DNA from: Coemansia sp. RSA 922 | Taxonomy: Eukaryota > Kickxellomycota > Kickxellomycetes > Kickxellales > Kickxellaceae | DNA: 16,646 nt | Direction of reading: 5' to 3' | NCBI GenBank assembly: GCA_027577415.1 | Contig: JANBQS010000498.1 | Coordinates: 1-16,646 of the forward strand | Shown here: positions 16,268 through 16,646 of the stretch, piece after piece | Numbering within the stretch: position 1 is the stretch's first letter | Layout of the letters: each line of letters opens with the position of its first letter | The notes under the pieces: model-generated | What the model saw: the letters and a program-made list of their open reading frames with translations, nothing else | Databases searched by the model: none | Told to the model about the DNA's origin: nothing | Position numbers and translations under genes: made by a program

Positions 16268-16293
16268 ACATCAATGACATAATAATGACGTAA
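16268..16293 (-). promoter_or_regulatory. CRE-like upstream block of array gene 6
   Basis: It is identical over 26 bases to 2997-3022 upstream of gene 2 and includes TGACATAATAATGACGTAA. The two genes are 13 kb apart and belong to different subfamilies. Confidence 0.6.
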
Positions 16294-16313
16294 ATGACTT
16301 GTAAAATAATTAT

Positions 16314-16380
16314 TTATGACGACATAAAAACCCCTCCCCCCAAAACAATCCAGCAAGACTCTGCACATGCCAAAAGCAAA
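16314..16380 (-). repeat. Tandem composite promoter repeat, gene 6, unit 1
   Basis: The near-palindrome TTATGACGACATAA (16314-16327) is followed by a C-run and ACAATCCAGCAAGACTCTGC, then ACATGCCAAAAGCAAA. It is the same unit as at 3060 and 3256. Confidence 0.7.
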
Positions 16381-16400
16381 GAGAAAAAAGCAAGGGAAAA

Positions 16401-16475
16401 TTATGACGAAATAACAAACTCCCACCTCCCCCAAAACAATCCAGTGAGACTTTGCACATGCCAAAGGCAAAAAGA
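16401..16475 (-). repeat. Tandem composite promoter repeat, gene 6, unit 2
   Basis: TTATGACGAAATAA (one mismatch, 16401-16414) is followed by ACAATCCAGTGAGACTTTGC and ACATGCCAAAGGCAAAAAG. Unit spacing is 87 bp. Like unit 2 of gene 2, it leads into an AP-3 sigma relic. Confidence 0.7.
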
Positions 16476-16493
16476 AATAAATAAAAATGGTGC

Positions 16494-16575
16494 TTTTACA
16501 AAATTCTTGTATGCAGCTCCTGTCCAAGCACTAGCATTATGCAGCAGACATAACAGTTGTCTTCCTGCATATGGG
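16494..16575 (-). pseudogene. AP-3 sigma 3'-end relic, most decayed copy
   Basis: It aligns with the AP-3 sigma end (7303 onward) and better with the relic at 3344. Preserved pieces include GCTT-TTACAAA, GTCCAAGCA-like sequence and GTTGTCTTCCTGCAT against GTTGTTTTCCTTCAT. Small indels destroy the frame. The position beyond the composite repeats is the same as for the relic of gene 2. Confidence 0.6.
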
Positions 16576-16599
16576 GGACATCTTGATACCTGAAATTAC

Positions 16600-16646
16600 C
16601 AACTTTCTTTCTAAATGTGGCTGTGATTTCAGTAATTTGCGATTCA
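16600..16646 (-). other. Possible 3' flank of a seventh array copy
   Basis: CTTTCTTTCTAAATGTGGCTG resembles TCTTTTCTAAATATGGCAG at 3901-3919, the distal 3' flank of array gene 3. If so, another family member lies just outside the right edge. The match is short. Confidence 0.35.

Overview
This looks like nuclear DNA of a fungus with compact, intron-poor genes, most likely an early-diverging (zygomycete-type) lineage. That placement is an inference. It rests on a Cep57/Ppc89-type spindle-pole protein, a single short GT-AG intron in the window, short intergenic spaces, and eukaryotic housekeeping genes (AP-3 sigma, ornithine decarboxylase antizyme, U1-C). No tRNA, rRNA, CRISPR or bacterial-type feature was found.

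The window has two kinds of DNA. The centre, about 7.3-15.3 kb, carries single-copy housekeeping genes and is GC-rich over most of its length. These are an AP-3 sigma subunit (minus strand), a divergently transcribed 1760-residue spindle-pole-like protein with one 110-bp intron, an ornithine decarboxylase antizyme that needs a +1 ribosomal frameshift at TTT-TGA-C, and, convergent with it, U1 snRNP protein C.

The flanks, about 0.3-7.2 kb and 15.4-16.6 kb, are AT-rich. They hold six minus-strand copies of an unrecognised family of small proteins (115-156 aa). Four copies (2331-2717, 4066-4446, 5604-5987, 6491-6838) form subfamily A, and two (485-955 and 15602-16048) form subfamily B. None has a signal peptide or membrane segment. 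The predicted strand/helix order resembles a thioredoxin fold without the CxxC site, which is only a hypothesis. All six share a TATA/GC-block core promoter 88-110 bp before the start codon, and several share far-upstream elements: a CRE-like block, a near-palindrome centred on ATGACGACAT, and a tandem composite repeat of about 90 bp.

The history of the array can be partly read from the sequence. The last codons of the intact AP-3 sigma gene recur as relics upstream of copies 1, 2 and 6. The clearest relic matches 23 of 48 residues with no indel and shares the stop position. This suggests that a unit made of the AP-3 sigma tail, a promoter and a small gene was duplicated repeatedly from the locus next to AP-3 sigma, with one copy ending up beyond the U1-C gene. 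A 92-bp GC-richer segment with 12-bp direct repeats at its ends interrupts one promoter and looks like a small retroposon. The array probably continues past the right edge.
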